The notes beneath the pieces are model-generated. The model made no database searches, was not told the DNA's origin, and was given only the letters and a program-made list of their open reading frames with translations. From assembly GCA_902825985.1 (NCBI GenBank), contig CADEDC010000003.1, positions 74,926 through 138,925 of the forward strand: a stretch of DNA of 64,000 nt, given 5' to 3'. This document shows positions 48,650 through 58,642 of the stretch, one piece after another; position 1 is the stretch's first letter; every line of letters starts with the position of its first letter. The DNA comes from an uncultured Acidobacteriota bacterium (GTDB lineage Bacteria > Acidobacteriota > Vicinamibacteria > Vicinamibacterales > CAVVIG01). A program made the position numbers and the translations under genes.

Positions 48650-49546
48650 CTAGTTCAGGCTGGCGACACGACGCTTGAGCGTCTTCACGTGCTCCCAGAT
48701 CTGCGCCTGCTCGTCCTTGTCGCCGGCGCCCGACGGGGCGAGTTCGAGGTACGCCTGCAGGTCGCGCAGGGCACGATGGAAGTCGTTCATGTGATACGCG
48801 AGCAATCCGCGGTCACGCAACTCGCCAATCCCCGACGGATTGATGGCCAGCAGCAGCTCGGTCACGTCGCGCGCCTGCGGGAACGAGTACATCTTCACGT
48901 AGGTGCGCTTCAGGTTCAGCAGCATCCGCACGAGAATCTGCGGCTTCGTCGCATGCGCGAAGCGCCGGATGTCGTGGTCGCTGTCCTCACCGGCGTGCCG
49001 TTGCAGCAGCTCGCGGCAGGCATCCTCGGACAGCAGAGCGCCGCCGTGGAACGCGTCGATGATCAGGTCGCCGCCATCGTCGAGCGTGCGCCGTGGTGCC
49101 GGACAGCGGATGAGGAAGTGGCCGGGGAAGTTGATCCCTTCGACGCGCAGCCCGACCCGGCGCGCCACCTCCATGTAGACCAGTGCCAGCGAGATCGGAA
49201 TGCCGGTGCGGCGGTCGAGAACTTCGTTGAGGTAGCTGTTCCGCGGGTCTTCGTAGTGGCGTTGGTTTCCGGTGAAGCGCTCCTCGAGGAAGAGATAGTC
49301 GCTGAGGGCGGTGACCTGCGCCAGTGTCAGCGGATCCGCGAAGCGCGGCGCGTCCAGGGGCAGGCGTGATGCCGAGGCGACGCGGCGCCCCGCTTCGTCG
49401 CCAAGTTCGTCGAGCCGATCGAGGTAGCGCGACGCGTCGAGGTGCGGGTACTCAATCCGCGCGATCATCAGCGCGGCGACCGCCAGGTCGGGGTCGGGAC
49501 TCAACGCGAGGCTGGCGAAGCCACGGATGCACTGCTCGCCAAGCAT
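48650..49546 (-). CDS. SirB1-type transglutaminase-like/TPR protein
   Basis: A 298-residue protein of the SirB1 (transglutaminase_9-like) family. The N-terminal half has SYLNEVLDRRTGIPISLALVYMEV, quoted as its RRTGIPISLALVY core, and GINFPGHFLIR. The C-terminal half carries TPR-like helices (MLLNLKRTYVK, LAINPSGIGELRDRGLLAYH). Function is unknown. The ATG at 49546 is chosen because TATGCT lies 6 nt upstream; an upstream ATG at 49564 is possible. Confidence 0.8.
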   Translation of the reverse strand: MLGEQCIRGFASLALSPDPDLAVAALMIARIEYPHLDASRYLDRLDELGDEAGRRVASASRLPLDAPRFADPLTLAQVTALSDYLFLEERFTGNQRHYEDPRNSYLNEVLDRRTGIPISLALVYMEVARRVGLRVEGINFPGHFLIRCPAPRRTLDDGGDLIIDAFHGGALLSEDACRELLQRHAGEDSDHDIRRFAHATKPQILVRMLLNLKRTYVKMYSFPQARDVTELLLAINPSGIGELRDRGLLAYHMNDFHRALRDLQAYLELAPSGAGDKDEQAQIWEHVKTLKRRVASLN

Positions 49547-49552
49547 GGAGAC

Positions 49553-49558
49553 AGCATA
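49553..49558 (-). promoter_or_regulatory. -10 element of the SirB1-like gene
   Basis: TATGCT on the minus strand, 6 nt before the ATG. It implies a leaderless mRNA and lies right after the terminator of the TonB receptor gene. Confidence 0.45.
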
Positions 49559-49562
49559 GCCC

Positions 49563-49598
49563 AAAACGCGGAAGGCGGGGCCGCTGCCCCGCCTTCCG
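49563..49598 (-). terminator. Intrinsic terminator of the TonB receptor gene
   Basis: A 13-bp perfect stem (CGGAAGGCGGGGC with its complement), a 4-nt loop, then TTTT on the minus strand after 2 nt. It begins 27 nt after the receptor stop. It is the clearest rho-independent terminator in the window. Confidence 0.8.
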
Positions 49599-49625
49599 GT
49601 TGTCGCGATGCGCGGTCGCGTGAAA

Positions 49626-52600
49626 TCAGAAGCGGACGCCGAACGTGACGCGCAGCTGGCGCGGTGACGTGTAGGCCAGGCGGTTCAGCGCGTTGCCGAA
49701 GTTCGGCCCCTTGGCCCAGTTCGTGCCTTCGACCGCTGCCGTCGTGAACGGGTTGAAGGTCGCGAACGTGCCGCCGCCCGGCACCACCGCGGTGCGAACG
49801 CTCTGGTCGATGCTGAAGAGGTCGACGGCGCCGCCGTTCTGGAACACCGTGCCACCGCAGGCACACAGCTGGAAGCTGTCGAAGAGATTGATGACCTGCG
49901 CCTGGAAGAACAGGTCCAGCGCCTTCGCACCGGTCCTGACCCCGAACTTGTAGGTCGACGCGAAATCGAACCGCCTCTGACCCGCGGTCCGGAACGCATC
50001 GCGTGCCGTGTAGAAGTAGGTGGTCACCGTTCCCGGCGGCGGCGACACGTAGCCGGGGTTGGTCACGTACGGCCGCGGATCGACGCCGCCAACCGCCCCG
50101 TACGGCAGTCCGCTCTCGAGCAGCTGTATTCCGCTGAACGACAGCCCGGACACCCACGGCAACGTGTAGGTGGCCCACACCCGCGCCCGGTGCCGCTGGT
50201 CGGCCGACAGATCACCGGTCGGGTAGTTCCACGACGCCTGTGTGTACTCGGGATATCGCAGCGCCGTCGCGGCGGTCGGGCCGGCGTTGCGGCTCTCGCC
50301 GTCGTTGTTGCCCCACAGACGCGACAGCGTATACGTCGCACCGGCGTCGCCGCCCTTGAAGCGATAGGTGCCCTGGAACGTCGCGCCGGAGTAGTGACGC
50401 GTCAGCCCGTCGCTGTTCTCGATGAGCGTGACGTCGAATGCCTGACCGACCGCGTTGCTGACGCGCCCGGTGCTCATGTCGGTGCGCTGGACGTAGAAGC
50501 CGCTCCAGTCGCGATAGACGTAGTCGGCCCGGACCGAGGCACGGCTGAACTGGCGGCTGATCCCGGCCGAGTACTCCATGACCCGCGGCGACCGCAGGTC
50601 GGTGCCAATCCTGGTGTTCACCCCCGGCAGGTTGGGCGCCTGCGCCAGCGGCAGGTCCGCGCCGCCGTTCGCGTTGTACCAGGCGAACACCTGGGCGATC
50701 GCGGCGCGCGTGTCGACCAGCGTGCCGGCGGTCGCGTCGGCGTTGATGCTCGGTCCGCGATACGTGTAGACGAAGCCCTGCGAGTTGCCGGCGGTCGACG
50801 AAGCGTCCGCGATGCTGTTGGCAATCGCATCGACGAATTGCGCGACGTTCGCCGTCACCGACCACGTCTGGCTGCCCGTCGGATCGAAGACCACGCCGAG
50901 CCGCGGACTGAGCGCACCGGTCGTCGTCACCAGCTTGCCCTCCTGATCCCGTCCCTGGTTGCGGTCGAAGCGGACGCCGAGGTTGGCCGTCAGGCGGCCG
51001 TTCACGCGCCAGCTGTCGTTGTAGAAGGCGCCGTGCGTCCGGAAGCTCGAGCCGTTGCTCAGCACCGGAATCGGGTTCCACTGGATGAACGTCGTGCCGT
51101 CGCCGAGGAACTGCGGGTAGATGACCGTGGCGTCGCCCGAACCGCGCAGCACCGAGGTGGTGCCGAGGATGCGATAGTCGCTGCCCGACTGGTAGTTGTT
51201 GGCGCTCCGGATGTCGTTGAAGTTGTCGTAGCCGAACGTCATCGCATGCGTGCCGGCCGCCCGGCTCGACAGGAAGTACGAGCCCTTGATGTTGACGTTC
51301 TCGTTGTCACGACGCTCCGGCGAGCAGACGCCGCAGAACGTGTCCGACCAGTAGCGCGAGCTGCCGCGCGCGCGGTCGACGAGCAGCGTGCCGTCGATGA
51401 GGTCGCGGGTCTTGGCGCCGACCCCTTCCGCCGCCGAGTTGCGCCGCGACCACAGCACCTCCACGAACAGGTTCGACGACAGCACGCCGTTGTAGTTGAG
51501 CGAATAGAGCGACTGCGGCTGCTTGCGCGTGCCGAGGCTGTTCAGATCCATCGACAACGCCGCATTGAACGTCGAGTTCTCCTGATTGTCCACGACGGTG
51601 GTGTAGGTGCCCTGGAACCGGTGGTTCGACTCCGGCGAGTAGGTCAGCTTGCCCTCGTAGCGGCGCGTCGGCCGCTTGAAGTCGTACGGGATGTTGGTCA
51701 CCGCCAGCGTCCGGCGCTCCGCCTGCGTCTGGATGCGGCCGGCCGTGAAGAACCACAGCTTGTTCCTCAACGCCGGTCCGCCGAGGGTGTACTCGTGCTG
51801 CGGCACCAGATCGTCCAAGCGGGTGTCGCGTCCCGCCGGGTCGCGGGCGATCGTCGTCTGCTCGAACGGCGTGTGGGTTCGCCACTTGTCGTTGTTGAAC
51901 GACTCGCGGAACGACCCCGACAGCGTGTTGCCGCCCGATTTGGTGACGACGTTGACGACGCCGCCAGAGAAACGCCCGAACTCGGCCGAGATGCCGCCGG
52001 TGGCGATCGTGGTCTCCTGGATCGCGTCCTCGATGAACAAGGCGTTCGGTTGACCGCGAAGGTTCTCGTTGATCGTGACGCCGTTCATCAGGAACAGGTT
52101 CTGGAACGACGCCGAGCCCGAGATCGACACCCCGCCTGCCGCGCCGGTGGTGTGTACCGACGGCGCCAGCAGCAGGGCGGCGTTGATGTCACGGGTGTTG
52201 GGCAGCGCCGCGATCAGGTCCTGTTTCAGATTGAGAGCAACCTGGGCCGTTCGCACCAGCACTTCGGCCGGCTGCGCCGTGACGTCCACCGACTCGCGCA
52301 CTGTCGCAAGCCCGAGCGTGACGTCCAGCGGAACCTTGTTGGTCGCCGCCACCGACACCGTGCGGACGGTGCGTTCGAACCCTTGCAGTTCGAAGCTCAC
52401 CGCGTACGAACCCGACGGCAGCATGGGGAACATGTAGTCCCCGTTCTCTGTCGTGACGATCGTCCGCACCCCTTGCAGGTTTGGCGACTCGACCGAAACC
52501 GCAACTCCCGGCAGCGTGCCGCCCTGTGGATCGGACACGCGACCGGAAATCGTGCCGGTGGTGCTCTGGGCCCCCGCGACGCCAGGGGTCGCGACGATCG

Positions 52601-52637
52601 CGAGCAGCACAACCAGCCAGTACTTGGCAAAGCGCAT
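49626..52637 (-). CDS. Oar-like TonB-dependent receptor with carboxypeptidase-regulatory domain
   Basis: A 1003-residue outer-membrane protein. The signal peptide (about 1-24) precedes a CarboxypepD_reg-like domain (27-110; GTISGRVSDPQGGTLPGVAV). The plug domain (about 120-230) and a large beta-barrel follow, ending in RVTFGVRF. This domain order is expanded in Acidobacteriota. It probably binds or imports an external polymer, peptide or chelate. GGAGG lies 7 nt before the ATG. No TonB/ExbBD or SusD gene is adjacent. Confidence 0.92.
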   Translation of the reverse strand: MRFAKYWLVVLLAIVATPGVAGAQSTTGTISGRVSDPQGGTLPGVAVSVESPNLQGVRTIVTTENGDYMFPMLPSGSYAVSFELQGFERTVRTVSVAATNKVPLDVTLGLATVRESVDVTAQPAEVLVRTAQVALNLKQDLIAALPNTRDINAALLLAPSVHTTGAAGGVSISGSASFQNLFLMNGVTINENLRGQPNALFIEDAIQETTIATGGISAEFGRFSGGVVNVVTKSGGNTLSGSFRESFNNDKWRTHTPFEQTTIARDPAGRDTRLDDLVPQHEYTLGGPALRNKLWFFTAGRIQTQAERRTLAVTNIPYDFKRPTRRYEGKLTYSPESNHRFQGTYTTVVDNQENSTFNAALSMDLNSLGTRKQPQSLYSLNYNGVLSSNLFVEVLWSRRNSAAEGVGAKTRDLIDGTLLVDRARGSSRYWSDTFCGVCSPERRDNENVNIKGSYFLSSRAAGTHAMTFGYDNFNDIRSANNYQSGSDYRILGTTSVLRGSGDATVIYPQFLGDGTTFIQWNPIPVLSNGSSFRTHGAFYNDSWRVNGRLTANLGVRFDRNQGRDQEGKLVTTTGALSPRLGVVFDPTGSQTWSVTANVAQFVDAIANSIADASSTAGNSQGFVYTYRGPSINADATAGTLVDTRAAIAQVFAWYNANGGADLPLAQAPNLPGVNTRIGTDLRSPRVMEYSAGISRQFSRASVRADYVYRDWSGFYVQRTDMSTGRVSNAVGQAFDVTLIENSDGLTRHYSGATFQGTYRFKGGDAGATYTLSRLWGNNDGESRNAGPTAATALRYPEYTQASWNYPTGDLSADQRHRARVWATYTLPWVSGLSFSGIQLLESGLPYGAVGGVDPRPYVTNPGYVSPPPGTVTTYFYTARDAFRTAGQRRFDFASTYKFGVRTGAKALDLFFQAQVINLFDSFQLCACGGTVFQNGGAVDLFSIDQSVRTAVVPGGGTFATFNPFTTAAVEGTNWAKGPNFGNALNRLAYTSPRQLRVTFGVRF

Positions 52638-52724
52638 CGAGAATCCTCCGCGTACGTTATCGGCGGACGAGCAGCAAATTTCAGTACTGTGATGTGCAGA
52701 CCAGCGGATTTCGGCAGAAATCTG

Positions 52725-52755
52725 CGATACGCCTGAAAAGCGTATCGTTTTCAGG
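52725..52755. repeat. Interlocked inverted repeats between HAD and TonB receptor genes
   Basis: Two 8-bp inverted repeats alternate: CGATACGC (52725-52732) with GCGTATCG (52740-52747), and CCTGAAAA (52732-52739) with TTTTCAGG (52748-52755). Only one hairpin can form at a time unless they fold as a pseudoknot. The outer arm covers the HAD stop codon. It could be a terminator/antiterminator switch before the receptor gene. Confidence 0.6.
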
Positions 52756-53434
52756 CAGTCCGGATCAGCTCAGCCAGCCGCGACCAGGACAGATCGTCCA
52801 GATTCGATACAGTCAGGTCTGCGTCGAGCGTCTCTGCCGGATAGGTGTGCGCCACCGCGACCGTCCGCAGTCCGGCCGCACGGGCCGACTCCAGACCCCA
52901 GTGGGAGTCTTCGATGGCCACGTAGGCCGCCGGATCCGGCCACCCGGTCCGCACGGCCGCCAACCGCTCCACCGCCCGCAGGTAGGGCGCCGGCGACGGC
53001 TTGCTGGCCTCGGCATCTTCGGCCCCGACGATGAGGACGAAATAGCCGTCGAGCCGCTCCTTCTCGAGGACGCGCACGATTTCGGCCCGCAGCGCGCCGG
53101 AGGCGATGGCCAGCGGACCGTCGGCCGCCAGCCGTTTCACCAGGTCGGCGGCACCGGGAAACAGCACCGACTGCTCGGCTTCGAGCCGCTCGAGCCGCAC
53201 GGCCTTCCGGTCGATCAAGACGCCAATCTGCGCATCGGTCCACGCCAGGCTGCGGTCCGCGGCAATCGCCGCGAACGCCCCCGCATCGTCGTACCCGAGG
53301 TACTTCTCGTAGTACTCGGCCCGTGGCAGGTCGACGCCCACTTCCGCGAGCACTTCCCGAAAACCCTGGAAGTGCAGCGGTTCGCTGTTGGCAAGGACGC
53401 CGTCGAAGTCGAAGACGATGCCGCGCAGACTCAC
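52751..53434 (-). CDS. HAD-superfamily phosphatase, beta-phosphoglucomutase-like
   Basis: A 227-residue HAD hydrolase. It has the nucleophile motif I in VFDFDGVLANSE, motif II in IASGALRAE, motif III Lys in EASKPSPAPYL, and motif IV in AIEDSHWGL. The cap domain is of the alpha-helical beta-PGM type. It dephosphorylates or isomerises a small phosphosugar, not further definable. The GTG at 53434 overlaps the stop of the DUF1684 gene (GTGA). Confidence 0.88.
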   Translation of the reverse strand: MSLRGIVFDFDGVLANSEPLHFQGFREVLAEVGVDLPRAEYYEKYLGYDDAGAFAAIAADRSLAWTDAQIGVLIDRKAVRLERLEAEQSVLFPGAADLVKRLAADGPLAIASGALRAEIVRVLEKERLDGYFVLIVGAEDAEASKPSPAPYLRAVERLAAVRTGWPDPAAYVAIEDSHWGLESARAAGLRTVAVAHTYPAETLDADLTVSNLDDLSWSRLAELIRTA

Positions 53435-54051
53435 GACTTGAGCTTCTCGCCCGCGTGGATTGGCACCTTCAGGCGGTTCTCGGCCGGCGGAAAGGGGCAA
53501 TCGTAGGTGATGTTGAAGTAGCAGTATGGATGGTAGGCGTAGTTGAAATCGACTTCGTACACGCCGGTCGAGGTGCGATCGAGATCCATGTACCGACCGG
53601 CCGGATAGGTCTCGGTACCGCTGGTCATGTCGCTGAACGGCACGAAGAGCCGGTTGAGATCGGCGGCCCCCTCTTCGACGAACGCGGTCAACTTCATCGG
53701 CTGACCCTTCAGCGTGAACTCCAGGACGCCCACCCGGCGCATCTGGCGCTGCTGCCCGGTCGAGGTCGGCATCATCATGGTCGGGCTGTCCGTGGACGGG
53801 CGCAGCACACCAGGGACGTTGTAGTCCGGATCGACCGGAAAATAGGCGAGCGGCAGGAACTCTGCCTTCTTGTCTTCCGGGACCGGGTCGTTGGTCGCCC
53901 TGAAGTTCGCATCCTTGGCGGCGCGGGCCGCCTCGACCTTGCCGACGTAGTCCATCGCTCCGGGTGGGGCGTTCCGGCAGGCCACCCCGGTGATGGCCAT
54001 GACTCCGGCCACGACGACGAGACGGGTGAGGGCAACCAGGGTGCGTGACAC
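53431..54051 (-). CDS. DUF1684 lipoprotein
   Basis: A 206-residue protein. The signal ends in ITGVAC, a lipobox-like site. The body has GRYMDLDRTSTGVYEVDFN and AYHPYCYFNITYDCPFPPAEN, the DUF1684 signature. Function is unknown. The start is GTG 54051 with TAATAT 7 nt upstream (leaderless) and an overlapping AAGGA. It precedes the HAD gene with a 4-bp overlap. Confidence 0.85.
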   Translation of the reverse strand: MSRTLVALTRLVVVAGVMAITGVACRNAPPGAMDYVGKVEAARAAKDANFRATNDPVPEDKKAEFLPLAYFPVDPDYNVPGVLRPSTDSPTMMMPTSTGQQRQMRRVGVLEFTLKGQPMKLTAFVEEGAADLNRLFVPFSDMTSGTETYPAGRYMDLDRTSTGVYEVDFNYAYHPYCYFNITYDCPFPPAENRLKVPIHAGEKLKS

Positions 54052-54055
54052 GATC

Positions 54056-54064
54056 CTTATATTA
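54056..54064 (-). promoter_or_regulatory. -10 element of the DUF1684/HAD pair
   Basis: TAATATAAG on the minus strand offers TAATAT (7 nt before the GTG) and TATAAG (4 nt before). Either places the transcription start at or near the start codon. Confidence 0.45.
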
Positions 54065-54102
54065 CCCGCCTCCCAACCCCCTCGACAGCCCCGCCATGCG
54101 GT

Positions 54103-55902
<1,800 letters not shown>

Positions 55903-55940
55903 GGTGTGCGCTCCACCGGATCACTCCGGTTCTGCGTGGT

Positions 55941-57116
55941 TTACGCCCGTTCGACGATGCCGGCGGCGCCCATACCGCCGCCGACGCACATGGTGACGAG
56001 GCCGTAGCGGCCGTTCCGGCGCTGCAGTTCGTAGAGCAGCGTGGTGGTCAGCTTGGCGCCGGTACAGCCCAGCGGATGGCCGAGGGCGATGGCGCCGCCG
56101 TTGACGTTGAGCCGCGCCGGGTCGATCGGCAGCTCGCGGAGGCAGGCAATCACCTGTGCGGCGAAGGCTTCGTTCAACTCGATGAGGTCGATGTCTTCGA
56201 GCGTGAGTCCGGCCTGTTTCAGCACCTTCCGGATCGCCGGCACCGGTCCGATGCCGAAGCGCTCGGGCTCCACCCCCGCGGTGGCGTAGGCGACGAAGCG
56301 GCCGAGCGGCGTGAGATCGCGCTCCCTGGCGAAGGCCGCCGACGTCAGCACGAGCGAGGCGGCGCCGTCGCTCATCTGCGACGAGTTGCCGGCGGTGACC
56401 GTCCCCTTCACGTGAAACGCCGGACGCAACCCGCCGAGCGCCGCGAGCGACGTATCGCGCCGCGGTCCTTCGTCGACGGCGAACTGCCGCTCGGTGGTCG
56501 CCGGCCGGCCGTTCGCGCTGTCGACCGTCCGCGCCGTCACCGGCACGATCTCGTCGACGAAGCGGCCGGCCGCGATCGCGGCCAGCGCCTTTTCATGGCT
56601 GCGCAGCGCGAACGTATCCTGTTCGTCGCGCGAGATTCCGTGTTCGCGGGCGTGGTTCTCGGCGACGAGGCCGGTGCTGAGATAGACGTCCGGATACTGA
56701 TCGACGAGGGCGGGATTCGGGGCGACGGTGTGGCCCCCCATCGGCACCAGGCTCATCGATTCGGTGCCGCCGGCGACGATGGCCGAGGCGCCGCCGCACA
56801 TGATGCGCTCGGCGGCATAGGCGATCGCCTGCAGTCCCGACGAACAGAAGCGGTTGACGGTGACCGCCGACGCGGTGACCGGGATGCCGGCGCGCAACGC
56901 GGCGATCCGCGCCACGTTGAGCCCCTGTTCGGCTTCCGGCATCGCGCATCCGACGATCACATCGTCGATGTCGGACGGCTGCACGCCCGGCACCCGCCGC
57001 AGCGCTTCGGCCATGGTGGCCGCGGCGAGCTCGTCGGGCCGCGTGCCGCGGAGCGTGCCTTTCGGCGCCTTGCCGGTCGCGGTGCGAACGGCGGAAACGA
57101 TGACGGCGTCTTGCAT
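55941..57116 (-). CDS. Acetyl-CoA acyltransferase (thiolase)
   Basis: A 391-residue thiolase that cleaves 3-ketoacyl-CoA. It has the acyl-accepting Cys in [14 protein letters not shown], the catalytic His in [16 protein letters not shown] and the second Cys in [11 protein letters not shown]. The start at 57116 is chosen by family alignment. It lies 38 nt upstream of the acyl-CoA dehydrogenase and 5 nt downstream of a hydrolase gene. Confidence 0.94.
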   Translation of the reverse strand: MQDAVIVSAVRTATGKAPKGTLRGTRPDELAAATMAEALRRVPGVQPSDIDDVIVGCAMPEAEQGLNVARIAALRAGIPVTASAVTVNRFCSSGLQAIAYAAERIMCGGASAIVAGGTESMSLVPMGGHTVAPNPALVDQYPDVYLSTGLVAENHAREHGISRDEQDTFALRSHEKALAAIAAGRFVDEIVPVTARTVDSANGRPATTERQFAVDEGPRRDTSLAALGGLRPAFHVKGTVTAGNSSQMSDGAASLVLTSAAFARERDLTPLGRFVAYATAGVEPERFGIGPVPAIRKVLKQAGLTLEDIDLIELNEAFAAQVIACLRELPIDPARLNVNGGAIALGHPLGCTGAKLTTTLLYELQRRNGRYGLVTMCVGGGMGAAGIVERA

Positions 57117-57121
57117 GATGT

Positions 57122-57793
57122 TCAGTCCTCCGGCCAATCCGACAAGAGATCTTCGAGCGCGTCGCCCACCTGGCTGGCCTTGCCGTCGAACAGGTGGTTG
57201 GACGCCTCGATCACGACGAGCTCCTTCGGGTCCACGGCGCTGGCGTAGAACGCGCGGACGTCGTGAACCGAGCACAGCTCGTCGAACTCGCCGTGCACGA
57301 GAAATTTCGCCTTCGTGCTGTCGCGCACGCCGCCGAAGTCGTAGCGGTCGACCGGCAGGGCGACGCCGATCAGCGTCGACACGCGCGGATCCTCGGCACC
57401 GACGGTCATGCCAATCCATGCCCCGAACGACATGCCGCCGGCCCACAGCGGCACGCCGGGATGGCGCAGCGCCATGACGTCGAGCGCCGCCCTGAAATCG
57501 TCGCGCTCACCCACCCCCTCGTCCCACGTGCCCTCGCTGCGGCCGACGCCGCGGAAGTTGAAGCGGAGCACCGCGCAGCCGATGCGGGCCAGCGCTTTCG
57601 CCGACTGGTAGGCGCCCTTCGTGTGCATGGTGCCGCCGTGTTGCGGATGCGGATGGGCGAAGACGACCGCCGCCCGCGGCCCGTGCGGCGGCGCGGTCCG
57701 GAGCAGCCCCTGGTCGTCGACCTGCGGAACGGACACCGGTTCGTCGAGAAGCGCCTCGAGCCGGCCGGCCGGACCCTGTATCTCACGCAGCAT
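57122..57793 (-). CDS. Alpha/beta hydrolase (COG2945-like)
   Basis: A 223-residue hydrolase with [13 protein letters not shown] (oxyanion region), the nucleophile GMSFGAW, the acid in GEFDELC and the His in ASNHLFDGK. These dienelactone-hydrolase-like proteins have poorly known substrates. Its ATG at 57793 lies inside the end of the preceding hydrolase gene (11-bp overlap). Confidence 0.85.
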   Translation of the reverse strand: MLREIQGPAGRLEALLDEPVSVPQVDDQGLLRTAPPHGPRAAVVFAHPHPQHGGTMHTKGAYQSAKALARIGCAVLRFNFRGVGRSEGTWDEGVGERDDFRAALDVMALRHPGVPLWAGGMSFGAWIGMTVGAEDPRVSTLIGVALPVDRYDFGGVRDSTKAKFLVHGEFDELCSVHDVRAFYASAVDPKELVVIEASNHLFDGKASQVGDALEDLLSDWPED

Positions 57794-58616
57794 CGTGTGT
57801 CGTCCTGGTGGCTGGCGCAACGAGCGCCGTATCGGCGAAGGTCTTGATCGTCGAAGCGAAGGCGCCTGGTTTCGTCACGAGGCCGAGATGTCCGGTGCCG
57901 GCGAGGACCGCCGCGCGGGCGTTGCCGATGAGCCGGGCGTACGCCGAGCCGGCGTCGCTCGCGATGACATGGTCCAGCCCTGGTTCGCCGGTGACGACCA
58001 GCGTCGGACTGCTGACGCCCCGGCACTGCGCCGCGGCATCCAGCCGGGCGATGAGCCGGGCCCGTGCTGCCATCCGCGACGCGGAGAGCGGCGCTGCCAT
58101 GAACGTCCGGATCTGCTGGCGCGTGAAGCGTCGGCGGGCCGCCGGATCGGGAAAGGCGGCCCTGAGCTCGTCGCGCATCCGCCACGGCGATTCCGCGAGG
58201 AACGCCGGGCCGAACAGCCATGGGACCCGGGCGTAGAGATCGTGGCGCGGCCGCAGATGCCAGCCTGGCGCCGGCGTCGACACCAGCACGAGCGCCCGCG
58301 TCCGCGCCGGACGGGTCGCCGCGAACCGCAGCGCCACCAGGCCGCCGAACGACACGCCGCACACAATCGCGGACGTCACACCGCTCGCATCCATCACCGC
58401 CTCGACCTGATCGGCGAGCCCGTCGAAGCCGCGGCTGCCGTCGTACGGACGGCCGGAGGCCCGCTCGCCGGCGAGCGAGAAGGTGATGACCCGGAAGTAC
58501 TGGGCCAGGGCGTCGACGGCCGGCCGCATGTACTCCCATCGTCCCTGCACGCCAGGCACCAGCACCAGCGGCATTCCGGCGCCGCGTTCGATCACGTCCA
58601 TCGTCCCCACTGCCAT
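57783..58616 (-). CDS. Alpha/beta hydrolase
   Basis: A 277-residue esterase/lipase-like protein: PLVLVPGVQGRWEYMRP, nucleophile elbow GVSFGGLVALRFA, late Asp in TGEPGLDHV and His in GTGHLGLV. It may hydrolyse acyl esters or acyl-CoA. The start is ATG 58616; MDVIERG at 58601 is an alternative. It is downstream of fadN (26-nt gap). Confidence 0.83.
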   Translation of the reverse strand: MAVGTMDVIERGAGMPLVLVPGVQGRWEYMRPAVDALAQYFRVITFSLAGERASGRPYDGSRGFDGLADQVEAVMDASGVTSAIVCGVSFGGLVALRFAATRPARTRALVLVSTPAPGWHLRPRHDLYARVPWLFGPAFLAESPWRMRDELRAAFPDPAARRRFTRQQIRTFMAAPLSASRMAARARLIARLDAAAQCRGVSSPTLVVTGEPGLDHVIASDAGSAYARLIGNARAAVLAGTGHLGLVTKPGAFASTIKTFADTALVAPATRTTHDAA

Positions 58617-58642
58617 CCTGATAGATCCCGCCCGTGTCAGGC

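Noticed and set aside
50190-52736. An 848-codon plus-strand frame
   Set aside because: It is antisense to the TonB receptor, which has a signal peptide, ribosome site and complete domain order.
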